A stretch of DNA of 61,872 bases from an uncultured Alphaproteobacteria bacterium (GTDB taxonomy: Bacteria > Pseudomonadota > Alphaproteobacteria > Rhizobiales > Beijerinckiaceae), in contig CALKHP010000051.1 in NCBI GenBank assembly GCA_937988775.1, forward strand, positions 1 to 61,872, read 5' to 3'. Shown piece after piece: positions 1-8,452 of the stretch. The position numbers and the translations under genes are program-made. The notes under the pieces are model-generated. The model made no database searches, was not told the DNA's origin, and was given only the letters and a program-made list of their open reading frames with translations. Position 1 is the stretch's first letter. Each line of letters begins with the position of its first letter.

Positions 1-1080
1 GAGCCCGCCGATGACGCGTTCGGTGACGTCGCGGGTCGATGCCTCGCCGCCGAGATCGCGGGTCAGGCCGGTGCGCGACCTCATCACGGTTTCGACGCTG
101 CGCTCGATCTGGCCGGCGGCGGCGATCAGGCGCTCGTCGGCATGGCGCCCGCCGAGCCAATGCAGCATGGAAGCGGCGGACAGGATGGTGCCATACGGAT
201 TGGCGATGTTCTTGCCGGCAATGGTCGGCGCGGAGCCATGCGCGGCCTGGAAGAAGCCGTGATCGTCGCCAAGCTCCGAGGAGGGCGACATGCCGAGGCT
301 GCCGACGGTCGCGGCGCCGAGATCGGAAATGATGTCGCCGAACATGTTCTCCATGACGACGACATCGTAATGTTCCGGGCGCTCGACGAGATACACCGTC
401 ATGGCATCGGCGTAGGCGTAATCCTTCTCGATGTCGGGATAGTCCTCGCCGACTTCGTCGAAAACCTTGCGGAAGAACGCATAGGTCTTCAGGACATTGG
501 CCTTGTCGCAAACGGTGACGCGCTTCTTGCCGTCTCCGGGGGCGCCATTGCGCTTGCGGGCGAGTTCGAAGGCGTAGCGGCAGATACGCTCGATGCCCTT
601 GCGCGTGACCACGAGGGAATCGACCACCATCTCGTCGCGCAGGTTCACGCCGTTGCCGCGCGCCGCATAGAGGCCCTCGGTGTTCTCGCGCAGGATGACA
701 TAGTCGATGTCGCCCGGCTTGCGGTCGCGCAACGGCGAGCGCACGCCCTCGCGCAGCTTGATCGGGCGCACATTGGCGTAGAGGTCGAACTGGAAACGCA
801 GTTGCAGGCCGAACTCGATGCCGGTTTCCGTGCCGTCGGGGTAGGTCACGCCGGGAAGGCCGGCCGCGCCATGCAGAATGGCGTCGGCCCTTCTGCAACC
901 GTCGCGCGTTTCATCGGGAAACGCCGTCCCGGTTTTCAGGTAATGGCCGGCGCCCGCCTGGTACTCGACAAATTTCAGCGTGTTCGCGACCGACGTGGCC
1001 TTGAGGACCTCCAGGGCGGCCATGCAGACCTCCGGCCCGATCCCATCACCCTGCACCACCGCGATTTCGTACGTCTTCAT
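1..1080 (-). CDS. Isocitrate/isopropylmalate dehydrogenase family protein, 3' end missing
   Basis: NAD(P)- and metal-dependent beta-decarboxylating dehydrogenase of the IPMDH/isocitrate/tartrate dehydrogenase superfamily, which oxidises a (2R,3S)-2-hydroxy acid. It starts with an ATG at 1080 (MKTYEIAVVQGDGIGPEV, the usual first strand) and stays open for 360 codons to the left edge, so the C-terminus is outside the window. Visible family marks are RENTEG (about residues 131-136), NMFGDIISD (about 244-252) and HGSAPTIAGKNIANP (from about 279). The exact substrate cannot be told: it could be a leuB-type enzyme, a tartrate/malate dehydrogenase or a homologue. The neighbouring GntR regulator and a palindrome in the promoter suggest a regulated catabolic role rather than leucine biosynthesis. 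Confidence 0.9.
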   Translation of the reverse strand, partial: MKTYEIAVVQGDGIGPEVCMAALEVLKATSVANTLKFVEYQAGAGHYLKTGTAFPDETRDGCRRADAILHGAAGLPGVTYPDGTETGIEFGLQLRFQFDLYANVRPIKLREGVRSPLRDRKPGDIDYVILRENTEGLYAARGNGVNLRDEMVVDSLVVTRKGIERICRYAFELARKRNGAPGDGKKRVTVCDKANVLKTYAFFRKVFDEVGEDYPDIEKDYAYADAMTVYLVERPEHYDVVVMENMFGDIISDLGAATVGSLGMSPSSELGDDHGFFQAAHGSAPTIAGKNIANPYGTILSAASMLHWLGGRHADERLIAAAGQIERSVETVMRSRTGLTRDLGGEASTRDVTERVIGGL

Positions 1081-1162
1081 TCTGCACCGTCCGGCTTGTC
1101 GATCAGCGACGCACGTGGCGCGCGCCGGTGTCTCATCGGCTTACCGTAGGGGCACGTCTGTT

Positions 1163-1180
1163 ATATATCAACAGATATAT
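1163..1180. promoter_or_regulatory. Perfect palindrome, probable GntR operator
   Basis: ATATATC-AACA-GATATAT: 7-bp perfect arms around 4 nt. It lies in the 109-bp gap between the stop of the GntR gene (1190) and the start of the dehydrogenase (1080), both on the minus strand, so it is placed to control the dehydrogenase. The AT-rich block stands out from its GC-rich surroundings. Binding by the adjacent FCD-type regulator is inferred. Confidence 0.5.
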
Positions 1181-1189
1181 TTAAGATTT

Positions 1190-1852
1190 TCAGAGGTTGG
1201 TCAGGTTGAATTTTTCAACGATGCCGACGAGGGCATTCTCGCCGCGCTCGCGCTGGTTGAAATGCAGCGCCGCGGCCTCGCGCGCATCGCCGGCGAGAAT
1301 GCTGTTGATAAGGGTCGTGTGGCTTTTGGTGGATTGCGCGCGATAGGCATCCGTCTGCAGGCGCACGGCGACGATATGGGCGCGCTTGGCGAAGTCCCGC
1401 AACTGACACCCGACGGCATGCAGCTTCTTGTTGCCGGACAACCGCATCAGCTCGCGGTGGAATCGCTCGTCCGCCTCGCCCCAATTGGTGATGTCGCCGG
1501 CTGCGGCGGCCTCGTGCATGCGCTGGGTCGCCTCGACCAGCCCGGCGACGGTCGCCTGCGTCGGCGCTCGCCGCGTCAGCAACGACACCGCCATGACCTC
1601 GATGCCGGAAATCACCTGGTAGATCTCGCGCATGTCGCTGGCCGATAGCGGCAGCACGCGGATGCCCTTGCCCCGGGCGATTTCGACGAACCCTTCCGAT
1701 TGCAATCTCAGAAGTGCTTCGCGGACCGGCGTGCGGCTCATGGCGAGGCGCCTGGCGGCCTCGACCTCGTCGATCAGGCTGCCGGGCGGGATCGAGGCGG
1801 ATTGGATCCAGCCCTTGATGGTCTCGTATGCTGCATCGGAAGCGCGGGCCAT
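1190..1852 (-). CDS. GntR-family transcriptional regulator, FCD (FadR-type) domain
   Basis: DNA-binding regulator of 220 aa. The N-terminal winged helix-turn-helix spans about residues 5-70 (SRTPVREALLRLQSEGFVEI is the recognition region). The all-helical FCD ligand-binding domain spans about 80-210, with the usual D, H and H metal or ligand residues in segments such as ADERFHRELM and a late H of the TTLINSILAGD region. FCD regulators usually sense a carboxylate related to the neighbouring enzyme. It lies upstream of and co-directional with the dehydrogenase at 1-1080, so it probably controls that gene through the palindrome at 1163-1180. Start ATG at 1852. Confidence 0.9.
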   Translation of the reverse strand: MARASDAAYETIKGWIQSASIPPGSLIDEVEAARRLAMSRTPVREALLRLQSEGFVEIARGKGIRVLPLSASDMREIYQVISGIEVMAVSLLTRRAPTQATVAGLVEATQRMHEAAAAGDITNWGEADERFHRELMRLSGNKKLHAVGCQLRDFAKRAHIVAVRLQTDAYRAQSTKSHTTLINSILAGDAREAAALHFNQRERGENALVGIVEKFNLTNL

Positions 1853-2188
1853 GACATGTCTCTCGTTCGGATTCGCTAGTCATGGGCTGGATTTGCGCCA
1901 TCGCGCAAGCGAACCGGTGATGTTCCCGCTTCCGGGCGCTCCGGCGATCGCGGGCGGCGAACGCGGTTTAGGGGCTCGCGGGGCGTCATCGCCGGCCTTG
2001 ACTGGCCCGACGAATCCGCGATAAGTTGTCTGGACAACCGGATGACGAGACGATGGCGCCTGAACGCGATGCGGCATCGTCGCGACGGTGGCCGCGCGGG
2101 CCTGTCATAATCGTGAATTACTCCAAGGGTTCATAGGCTTATATGGAATCCGCCGATACATATGACGCGACTCTGCTCCGGGTGAACC
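1853..2188. other. Divergent intergenic region between two GntR genes
   Basis: A 336-bp gap between the divergent starts at 1852 (minus) and 2189 (plus). It holds one clear palindrome (2025-2038) and a more AT-rich stretch (about 2103-2165) that probably carries the promoter of the rightward gene, but no convincing -35/-10 pair. No coding sequence is supported in it. Confidence 0.6.
2025..2038. promoter_or_regulatory. Palindrome GTTGTC-TG-GACAAC, probable GntR/HutC operator
   Basis: Perfect 6-bp arms with a 2-bp centre. GntR operators typically have the form GTn...nAC with dyad symmetry, and this site sits in the intergenic region of two divergent GntR genes. Which of the two binds it cannot be told from sequence. 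Confidence 0.4.
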
Positions 2189-2944
2189 ATGCCGCTTGGA
2201 TTCCCTGACAAGCGCCCGCGCTATCAGATCGTCGCCGAGGCGCTGTTCGACGACATCAGGCGCGGCACGTTCCCCGTTGGCGGCCATTTGCCGACCGAGG
2301 CGCAGATTTGCGAGCGTTTCGCGGTCAGCCGCCACACGGTGCGCGAGGCGTTGCGCAGCCTGGCCAATGTCGGCGTCGTCTCGAGCCAGCACGGCATCGG
2401 CACGCAGGTCACCAGCGACCATATCCAGGAGCGCTACGTCCAGTCCTTCGCCAGCATCAGCGATCTTTGGCAATATGTGAAGGACACCCGTCGCGAGTGC
2501 CTCGCGCTCTCGGATGTGGTCGCCTCTGACGCCCGCATCGCCTTGCCCGGCGATCCGGGCGCGCCATGGCGCATGCTCGAAGGCTTGCGCTACATGAGCG
2601 GCAAGCCTGAACCGGTCGCCTGGACGCAGGTGTTTCTGCTGCCGCGCTATGGCGATGTCTTCGACGAGGCCGGGAATGACGCCGGGAACGAGGTCCTGAT
2701 CTATGCGCTGGTCGAGCGCCGCCATCACATCGTGACCCGGCGGGTGCGCCAGACCATCACCGCCACGATGATCGAGGGCGCTACCGCCGCGCTGCTCAAG
2801 GTCGAGCCCGGAAGCTGCGGCTTGTCGGTGCTGCGCGAATATGTCGGCGAGGGCGACGAGGTCTACGAGGTGACGTGGAGCGTCCACCCGGCCGAACGCT
2901 ACAGCTATTCGATGGAGGTCGTGCTGGCGCAAGCGCCGCCCTGA
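2189..2944 (+). CDS. GntR-family transcriptional regulator, UTRA (HutC-type) domain
   Basis: Regulator of 251 aa. The winged helix-turn-helix spans residues 10-75 (LPTEAQICERFAVSRHTVREA followed by the wing SSQHGIGTQV). A UTRA effector domain of about 95-245 folds like chorismate lyase and normally binds a small metabolite. It is followed after 71 bp by the co-directional acyl-CoA dehydrogenase and CoA-transferase genes, so it is the likely local regulator of that module. This makes it distinct from the FCD-type GntR on the other side of the shared promoter region. Confidence 0.9.
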   Translation: MPLGFPDKRPRYQIVAEALFDDIRRGTFPVGGHLPTEAQICERFAVSRHTVREALRSLANVGVVSSQHGIGTQVTSDHIQERYVQSFASISDLWQYVKDTRRECLALSDVVASDARIALPGDPGAPWRMLEGLRYMSGKPEPVAWTQVFLLPRYGDVFDEAGNDAGNEVLIYALVERRHHIVTRRVRQTITATMIEGATAALLKVEPGSCGLSVLREYVGEGDEVYEVTWSVHPAERYSYSMEVVLAQAPP

Positions 2945-3015
2945 CCTCGCCCCGCTTCGTGACGCGCCGCGCGCACGGCCCCTTTCTGCCTACCCCACAC
3001 CGGATACGATTGACC

Positions 3016-4176
3016 ATGGCTGACCAACACGACGATTACGCTGAAATCCGCGCCGAAATTCGCAAGCTCTGCGCCGAGTTCCCTGCTGAGTATTGGCGCG
3101 AGCGCGATCGCGGCGCGGAATATCCGGCCGCTTTCGTCAAGGCGCTCAGCGATGCCGGCTATCTCGCCGCGCTGATTCCGGAAGAGTTTGGCGGCTCCGG
3201 CCTGCCGCTCTCGGCCGCCGCCGCGATCCTCGAGGAAATCCATCACGCCGGCGGCAATGCCGGCGCCTGCCACGCGCAGATGTATATCATGGGCGCGCTG
3301 CTCAGGCATGGCAGCGCCGAGCAGAAGCAGCGCTACCTGCCGGGGATCGCCACGGGTGCATTGCGCCTGCAGGCCTTCGGCGTCACCGAGCCGACCAGCG
3401 GCACCGACACCACCGCGCTCAAGACCACCGCCACGCGCGATGGCGACCATTACGTTGTCAACGGCCAGAAGATCTGGACCAGCCGCGCCGAGCATTCCGA
3501 CCTGATGCTGCTTCTGGCGCGCACCACGCCGAAGGATCAGGTCGCCAAGCGCACCGACGGCCTGTCGATCTTCATCCTCGACATGCGCGAGGCGCTCGGC
3601 AACGGCCTCACCATCAGGCCGATCCGCACCATGATGAACCACGCCACCACGGAAGTGTTCTTCGACAATGTGCGCGTGCCGGCGCAGAACCTGATCGGCG
3701 TCGAGGGCAAGGGCTTCCGCTATGTGCTCTCGGGCATGAATGCCGAGCGCATCCTGATCGCCGCCGAATCGATCGGCGATGCCAAATGGTTCATCGACAA
3801 GGCCGCCGCCTATGCCGGCGAGCGCGTGGTGTTCGGCCGTCCGATCGGCCAGAATCAGGGCGTCCAGTTCCCGATTGCCAAGGCTTACGCCCAGATGCGG
3901 GCGGCCGAGTTGATGGTGCGCGAGGCAGCCAGGCTGTTCGAGGCCGGGCAGGATTGCGGCGCGGAAGCCAACATGGCCAAGATGCTGGCGGCCGAAGCCG
4001 CCTGGGCCGCCGCCGAGGCCTGCGTGCAGACGCATGGCGGCTTCGCCTTCGCCGAGGAATATGATGTCGAGCGCAAGTTCCGCGAGACGCGCCTGTATCA
4101 GGTCGCGCCGATCTCGACCAACCTGATCCTCAGCTTCATCGCCGAGCATGTGCTGAAGATGCCGAGGTCGTACTGA
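3016..4176 (+). CDS. Acyl-CoA dehydrogenase family protein (module 1)
   Basis: FAD flavoenzyme (386 aa) that would introduce a C2-C3 double bond in an acyl-CoA. The start is ATG 3016 (MADQHDDYAEIR); an open frame reaches upstream into the GntR gene but has no family similarity there. FAD/substrate segments are FGVTEPTSGTDTT (about 121-133) and KIWTS (152-156). The arginine/flavin region GERVVFGRPIGQNQG and the C-terminal QTHGGFAFAEEYDVER are typical. The usual C-terminal catalytic Glu of the YEGT motif is absent (VAPISTN instead). Glu244 in MNAERILIAAE aligns with the isovaleryl-/long-chain-type catalytic Glu. The stop overlaps the next start (TGATG), which implies translational coupling. Confidence 0.92.
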   Translation: MADQHDDYAEIRAEIRKLCAEFPAEYWRERDRGAEYPAAFVKALSDAGYLAALIPEEFGGSGLPLSAAAAILEEIHHAGGNAGACHAQMYIMGALLRHGSAEQKQRYLPGIATGALRLQAFGVTEPTSGTDTTALKTTATRDGDHYVVNGQKIWTSRAEHSDLMLLLARTTPKDQVAKRTDGLSIFILDMREALGNGLTIRPIRTMMNHATTEVFFDNVRVPAQNLIGVEGKGFRYVLSGMNAERILIAAESIGDAKWFIDKAAAYAGERVVFGRPIGQNQGVQFPIAKAYAQMRAAELMVREAARLFEAGQDCGAEANMAKMLAAEAAWAAAEACVQTHGGFAFAEEYDVERKFRETRLYQVAPISTNLILSFIAEHVLKMPRSY

Positions 4177-5306
4177 TGGCGACACTTCCGCTCGACGGGC
4201 TCACCGTCGTCGCCATCGAACAGGCGGTGGCGGCGCCATTTTGCACGTCGCGGCTGGCGGATGCCGGGGCAACCGTGATCAAGGTCGAGCGCCCCGAAGG
4301 CGATTTCGCCCGCGGTTACGATGACGTCGCCAAGGGGCAGAGCAGCTATTTCGTCTGGCTCAACCGCGGCAAGCAATCCGTGCGCCTCGACCTGACCAAG
4401 GCAGGCGACGCCGCCGATCTCGAGAAGCTGATCGCCGGCGCCGATATCCTGGTGCAGAACCTGAAGCCCGGCGCGCTCGACAAGCTCGGCTTCGGCATCG
4501 ACGCGTTGGCTGAGCGCCATCCCACGCTCATCACCTGCTCGATCAGCGGGTACGGGCTGACCGGGCCGCTGGCGGACCGCAAGGCGTATGACCTGCTGAT
4601 CCAGGCCGAATCCGGCCTGTGCTCGGTGACCGGCGGTCCGTCGGAGCCGGCTCGCGTCGGCATCTCGATCGTCGATATCGCCACCGGCGCGACCGCTTAT
4701 GCAGCCGTGCTGGAAGCCCTGATCGCGCGCGGGCGCACCGGCAAAGGCGCGCATATCCATGTCTCGATGTTCGATGTCATGGCGGATTGGCTCACCGTGC
4801 CGCTGCTTCACGCCGAGGGCGGCAAGAGCCCGCGCCGCCTCGGCCTGGCCCATCCCTCGATCGCGCCCTATGGCGTGTTCGCGACCGCCGATGGCGGCCA
4901 GATCCTGATCTCGATCCAGAGCGATCGCGAATGGCTGCGCTTCAGCCGCGACCTGCTCGGCGATGCGGGCCTCGGCACCGACCCGCGCTTCGCGACCAAC
5001 CTGCTGCGCATGGCGAACCGGGGCGAAACCGATCGCATCGTCGCCGAAGCCTTCGGCCGGCGCGATACCGAGACGCTCAAAGCCGCGTTGACCACGGCCG
5101 AGATCGCCTTTGCCGAACTCAACGACATGGCGGCCTTGTCGCGCCACGCGCATCTCAACCGCATCACCGTCGATACGGAGGCCGGGCAGGTGGCTTTTCC
5201 GGCGCCGGCGCCGCAGGTCGCCGGCGAGCGCCGCAGCTATCGCGCCGTGCCTCGGCTCGGCGAGCACGACGCGCTGTATCGCACCGCCCCGAAGCCGCGG
5301 CCGTGA
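4176..5306 (+). CDS. CaiB/BaiF-type (family III) CoA-transferase (module 1)
   Basis: Family III CoA-transferase (376 aa) that moves CoA between carboxylic acids via an aspartyl-CoA intermediate. The catalytic Asp is probably Asp167 in GISIVDIATG. Other family marks are VIKVERPEGDFAR (34-46), a WLNRGKQSVRLDL stretch at 61-73, LVQNLKPGALDKLG (92-105) and the SISGYGLTGP turn near 122-131. It starts inside the stop of the acyl-CoA dehydrogenase, so the two are made together. It probably activates the carboxylate that the dehydrogenase then oxidises. Substrate unknown. A paralogous pair in the same order lies at 32987-35310. Confidence 0.92.
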   Translation: MATLPLDGLTVVAIEQAVAAPFCTSRLADAGATVIKVERPEGDFARGYDDVAKGQSSYFVWLNRGKQSVRLDLTKAGDAADLEKLIAGADILVQNLKPGALDKLGFGIDALAERHPTLITCSISGYGLTGPLADRKAYDLLIQAESGLCSVTGGPSEPARVGISIVDIATGATAYAAVLEALIARGRTGKGAHIHVSMFDVMADWLTVPLLHAEGGKSPRRLGLAHPSIAPYGVFATADGGQILISIQSDREWLRFSRDLLGDAGLGTDPRFATNLLRMANRGETDRIVAEAFGRRDTETLKAALTTAEIAFAELNDMAALSRHAHLNRITVDTEAGQVAFPAPAPQVAGERRSYRAVPRLGEHDALYRTAPKPRP

Positions 5307-5334
5307 GCGCGTGAGGCGGCGCGCGGCCGCACGC

Positions 5335-5363
5335 TTGACGCGGTGCGCGCACGGGGAAATAAT
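5335..5363 (+). promoter_or_regulatory. Sigma70-type promoter of the amidohydrolase gene
   Basis: TTGACG (5335-5340), a 17-nt spacer and AATAAT (5358-5363): 5 of 6 matches in each box. Expected transcription start is near 5370, inside the LacI-type operator that follows. Confidence 0.6.
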
Positions 5364-5366
5364 CTT

Positions 5367-5383
5367 TAGAAAACGTTTTCCTT
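5367..5383. promoter_or_regulatory. LacI-type operator, copy 1
   Basis: TAGAAAACGTTTTCCTT, with the 12-bp perfect palindrome GAAAACGTTTTC at 5369-5380 and the central CG typical of LacI-family sites. It covers the predicted transcription start of the amidohydrolase gene. The same 17 bases recur at 9996-10012. The likely ligand is the LacI protein encoded at 11452-12513. Confidence 0.75.
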
Positions 5384-5397
5384 CGACGGAGCGCGCC

Positions 5398-6549
5398 ATG
5401 AAAACCATCGATCGCATTCAAGGCTATGCCGACGAACTCGTGGCCATCCGGCGCGACATCCATGCCCATCCCGAGATCGGCTTCGAGGAGAAGCGCACGT
5501 CGGAGATCGTCGCGCGCTTGCTCGCCTCCTGGGGCATCGAGGTCCATGCGGGGCTCGGCAAGACCGGCGTCATCGGCATCCTGAAAGGGCGCGGCACCGG
5601 CCGCACCATCGGGCTGCGCGCCGATATGGACGCGCTGCCGATGGACGAGCAGACCAACCTGCCATTCGCCTCGAAGAACCCCGGCAAGTTCCATGGCTGC
5701 GGCCATGACGGGCACACCACGATCCTGCTCGGCGCGGCGCGCTACCTGGCCGAGACGCGCAATTTTAACGGTACGGTGATCTTCATCTTCCAGCCGGCCG
5801 AGGAAGGGCTCGGCGGCGCCAGGGCGATGCTCAAGGATCGCCTGTTCGAACGTTTCCCTTGCGATGAGATCTACGGCTTGCACAACCAGCCGGACGGGCA
5901 TCCCGGCCGCGTCGGCATCCGCTCCGGCCCGGTGCTCGCGGGCGCCGACTTCTTCGATATCCGCATCGTCGGGCAGGGCTCGCATGGCGCGATGCCGCAT
6001 CAGTCGCGCGATCCGGTGCTGATGGCGTTTACGCTCGGCCAGGCCTTGCAGAGCATCGTCAGCCGCAATGTCGATCCGCTCAAGGCGGCCGTGCTGTCGA
6101 TCACCCAGGTCCATGCCGGGGCGGCCTATAACGTCGTGCCGGCGGAGGCGCATCTCGCCGGCACGATCCGCACGTTCGACGATGGCGTGCGGGCACAGGT
6201 CGGCCAGCGCATGCGGGAGATCGCGGCCGGCATGGCGCTCGGCTTCGGCGCCGAGATCGCCGTCGATATCCGCGACATCTTCACGGTGCTCGAAAACGCC
6301 GAGGAACAGGCCGACGTGGTGCGCGCGGTGGCGGGCGATTTGATCGGCGCGGACAATGTCGTGCTCGGGCCGCAGATGATGGGCAGCGAGGATTTCGCCG
6401 ACATGCTGCGCGCCGTGCCGGGCGCCTATTTCATGCTCGGGGCGAAGGCCGGCCCCGGCCTGCACAATCCGGGCTTCCTGTTCGACGAAGCGATCCTGCC
6501 GGTCGGCGCATCGCTCTTCGCCAGGATCGCCGAAAACCGCGCCGCGTGA
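5398..6549 (+). CDS. M20 family amidohydrolase (hippurate hydrolase/IAA-amino acid hydrolase type)
   Basis: Metal-dependent amidohydrolase (383 aa) that cleaves N-acyl amino acids or similar amides. The start is ATG 5398 (MKTIDRIQGYADELVAIRRD). Active-site blocks are RRDIHAHPEIGFEE near the N-terminus, RADMDALP, HGCGHDGHT, QPAEEGLGGA, the lid-domain GQGSHGAMPHQ, and GSEDF near the C-terminus. It sits directly downstream of a promoter and LacI-type operator. Its convergent neighbours are ABC transporter genes, so it probably acts on an amide brought in by that importer. No signal peptide, so cytoplasmic. Confidence 0.92.
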   Translation: MKTIDRIQGYADELVAIRRDIHAHPEIGFEEKRTSEIVARLLASWGIEVHAGLGKTGVIGILKGRGTGRTIGLRADMDALPMDEQTNLPFASKNPGKFHGCGHDGHTTILLGAARYLAETRNFNGTVIFIFQPAEEGLGGARAMLKDRLFERFPCDEIYGLHNQPDGHPGRVGIRSGPVLAGADFFDIRIVGQGSHGAMPHQSRDPVLMAFTLGQALQSIVSRNVDPLKAAVLSITQVHAGAAYNVVPAEAHLAGTIRTFDDGVRAQVGQRMREIAAGMALGFGAEIAVDIRDIFTVLENAEEQADVVRAVAGDLIGADNVVLGPQMMGSEDFADMLRAVPGAYFMLGAKAGPGLHNPGFLFDEAILPVGASLFARIAENRAA

Positions 6550-7656
6550 TCAGCTCACGGGATAGGCGATGCAATCGCTGCCCTTGACGATAACCTCGAC
6601 CGCTTCGCCGATATTCGGCGGCTGGCGGATGCCGTCATTCACCGTCTCGACGATGATGGTGCGGCCATGGACCGTCTCGACATGGGATTGCACCAGCGTG
6701 CCGAGATAGACCCGCCGGCGCACCGTGCCCGGCACGGCGAGTTGCGTCGGCTCGCGCGCCGCTCCGGCCGTGCGCAGCGCCGCCCGCTCGGGCCGGAAGG
6801 CAATCTCGACCTCGCGTGATCCCGCCACCGGCTGGGGCGCCGCCACCGCGACGCCGTGATCGTCGAAGCCGACGATGCAGCTGCCCTCGGCGCTGACCCG
6901 CATCGCCTGCCCGCGCACGAAATTCATCGTGCCGATGAACTCGGCGACGAAATGCGTCGCCGGCCGCTCATAGACCGCCTCGGCATTGCCGAGTTGCTCG
7001 ATGCGCCCGTTGCGCATCACGGCGATGCGATCGGACACCACCAGCGCCTCGCCCTGGTCATGCGTGACGAGGACCGTGGTAATGCCGAGCCGGCGCTGCA
7101 ACGTGGTGATCTCGAGGCGCATCTCCTCCCTGAGCTTCAGGTCGAGATTGCTGAGCGGCTCGTCGAGCAGCAGCACGGTCGGCCGGATCACCAGCGCACG
7201 GGCGAGCGCGACGCGCTGGCGTTGGCCGCCGCTGAGTTCGGTCGGCTTGCGCTCGGCGCGGCCGCCGAGCCGCACCAGTTCGAGCGCCTCCTCGACCCGC
7301 TGCGCGATCTCGGGCTTCGGCACGCCGCGCATGCGCAGGCCGAAGGCGACATTCTGGCCGACGCTCATATGCGGGAACAGCGCATAGTCCTGGAACACGA
7401 GCCCGATATCCCGCCTGAACGGCGGCAGCGCCTCGACGGACTGCCCGTTCAGGCGGATGCTGCCCCGGTCGGGCTGGATGAAACCGGCGATGATGTTGAG
7501 CGTCGTCGTCTTGCCGCAGCCGGAAGGGCCGAGCAGGGTCAGGAACTCGCCGGGCCGGACCTCGAAATCGATGCCGTCCACCGCGGCGACCTCGCCGTAA
7601 GTCTTGCGTACGCCACTGACGGCGACTGCCGGTTCATCCACTGTCGCGCGCTCCAT
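6550..7656 (-). CDS. ABC transporter ATP-binding protein, spermidine/putrescine or Fe(III) type
   Basis: ATPase (368 aa) of a PotA-like importer. Walker A is GPSGCGKTT, the signature LSGGQRQRVALARAL and Walker B LLLDEPLSNLD. A C-terminal TOBE-like regulatory domain follows (about 270-368). Start chosen at ATG 7656 (MERATVDEPAVAVSG); a TTG at 7671 would add five residues. It overlaps the end of the upstream permease gene, as expected for one operon: permease, permease, ATPase. The matching binding protein is probably the one encoded at 10146-11219. Confidence 0.93.
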   Translation of the reverse strand: MERATVDEPAVAVSGVRKTYGEVAAVDGIDFEVRPGEFLTLLGPSGCGKTTTLNIIAGFIQPDRGSIRLNGQSVEALPPFRRDIGLVFQDYALFPHMSVGQNVAFGLRMRGVPKPEIAQRVEEALELVRLGGRAERKPTELSGGQRQRVALARALVIRPTVLLLDEPLSNLDLKLREEMRLEITTLQRRLGITTVLVTHDQGEALVVSDRIAVMRNGRIEQLGNAEAVYERPATHFVAEFIGTMNFVRGQAMRVSAEGSCIVGFDDHGVAVAAPQPVAGSREVEIAFRPERAALRTAGAAREPTQLAVPGTVRRRVYLGTLVQSHVETVHGRTIIVETVNDGIRQPPNIGEAVEVIVKGSDCIAYPVS

Positions 7657-8452
7657 AAAGAAAATCACCAATGCCGAAGAAGTGTTGCACGGCGGCGATC
7701 AGCACCAGCGGCACCACCAGCGTCAGCACGGCCACGGCCGCAAGCGTCGGCGTGAAGCCGTAATCGATGTAGCTCAGGATGGCGATGCTGATCGGCTGCA
7801 TGCCGGCGCGCGACAGGAACAGCGACACGCTGTAATCCGTGAACGACTGGATGAAGCAGAAGATCGCCCCGGCGAACAGGCCGCTGCGGATCAGCGGCAG
7901 GGTGATTTCGAGAAACACCCGCGCCGGGCGCGCGCCGAGATTGGCGGCGGCCTGCTCGACCTTGGCCGGCATGGCGCGCAGGCTGATGGCGATGGTGCGC
8001 ACCGAGAACGGCAGGCAGATCACGACATGCCCGATCAGCAGGGCGGGAAATCCGAACAGCGCGGCGAGTCCGGCCGTCTGGAAGAATTGCAGGATGCCGA
8101 TGCCGGTGACCAGCGCCGGCAGCGCCAGCGGCCCAAGCGACAGCGCGACCAGAATGTTGCGGCCGGGAAACTTGTAGCGCGTCAGCCCGAAGGCGAGCGG
8201 CAGGCCGAGCAGCGTCGCGATCACCGCCGTCAGCGTGGCGAGCTGCACGCTGAACCAGAGCGGCTGGAGCCAGCGCTCCGACAACGCATCGTCCCACCAG
8301 CGCATCGAGAAACCGACCGGCGGGAATTTCGACTGGTTGATCGAATTGAACGACACCAGCGCGGTGATGACGATCGGCGTGAAGATGAACAGATAGGTCA
8401 GCGCGACGGCGCCGCGCAGCATCTGCCAGGGCAGGCCGACCGCGCGCCGCAT
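7634..8452 (-). CDS. ABC transporter permease, PotC-like
   Basis: Inner-membrane permease (272 aa) with about six transmembrane segments, starting with one at about residues 12-35 (ALTYLFIFTPIVITALVSF). The EAA-loop region that contacts the ATPase is AAANLGARPARVFLEITLP, about residues 170-190. The start ATG (8450-8452) overlaps the stop of the upstream permease (ATGA). Confidence 0.92.
   Translation of the reverse strand: MRRAVGLPWQMLRGAVALTYLFIFTPIVITALVSFNSINQSKFPPVGFSMRWWDDALSERWLQPLWFSVQLATLTAVIATLLGLPLAFGLTRYKFPGRNILVALSLGPLALPALVTGIGILQFFQTAGLAALFGFPALLIGHVVICLPFSVRTIAISLRAMPAKVEQAAANLGARPARVFLEITLPLIRSGLFAGAIFCFIQSFTDYSVSLFLSRAGMQPISIAILSYIDYGFTPTLAAVAVLTLVVPLVLIAAVQHFFGIGDFLYGARDSG

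Noticed and set aside
142..1149. 335-codon open frame on the plus strand
   Set aside because: It lies opposite the dehydrogenase, which has clear family motifs. Long antisense frames are expected in high-GC DNA with strong third-position bias.
5110..5397. Longer N-terminus for the M20 amidohydrolase
   Set aside because: It would read through the CoA-transferase gene and the promoter/operator; the family N-terminus begins at ATG 5398.
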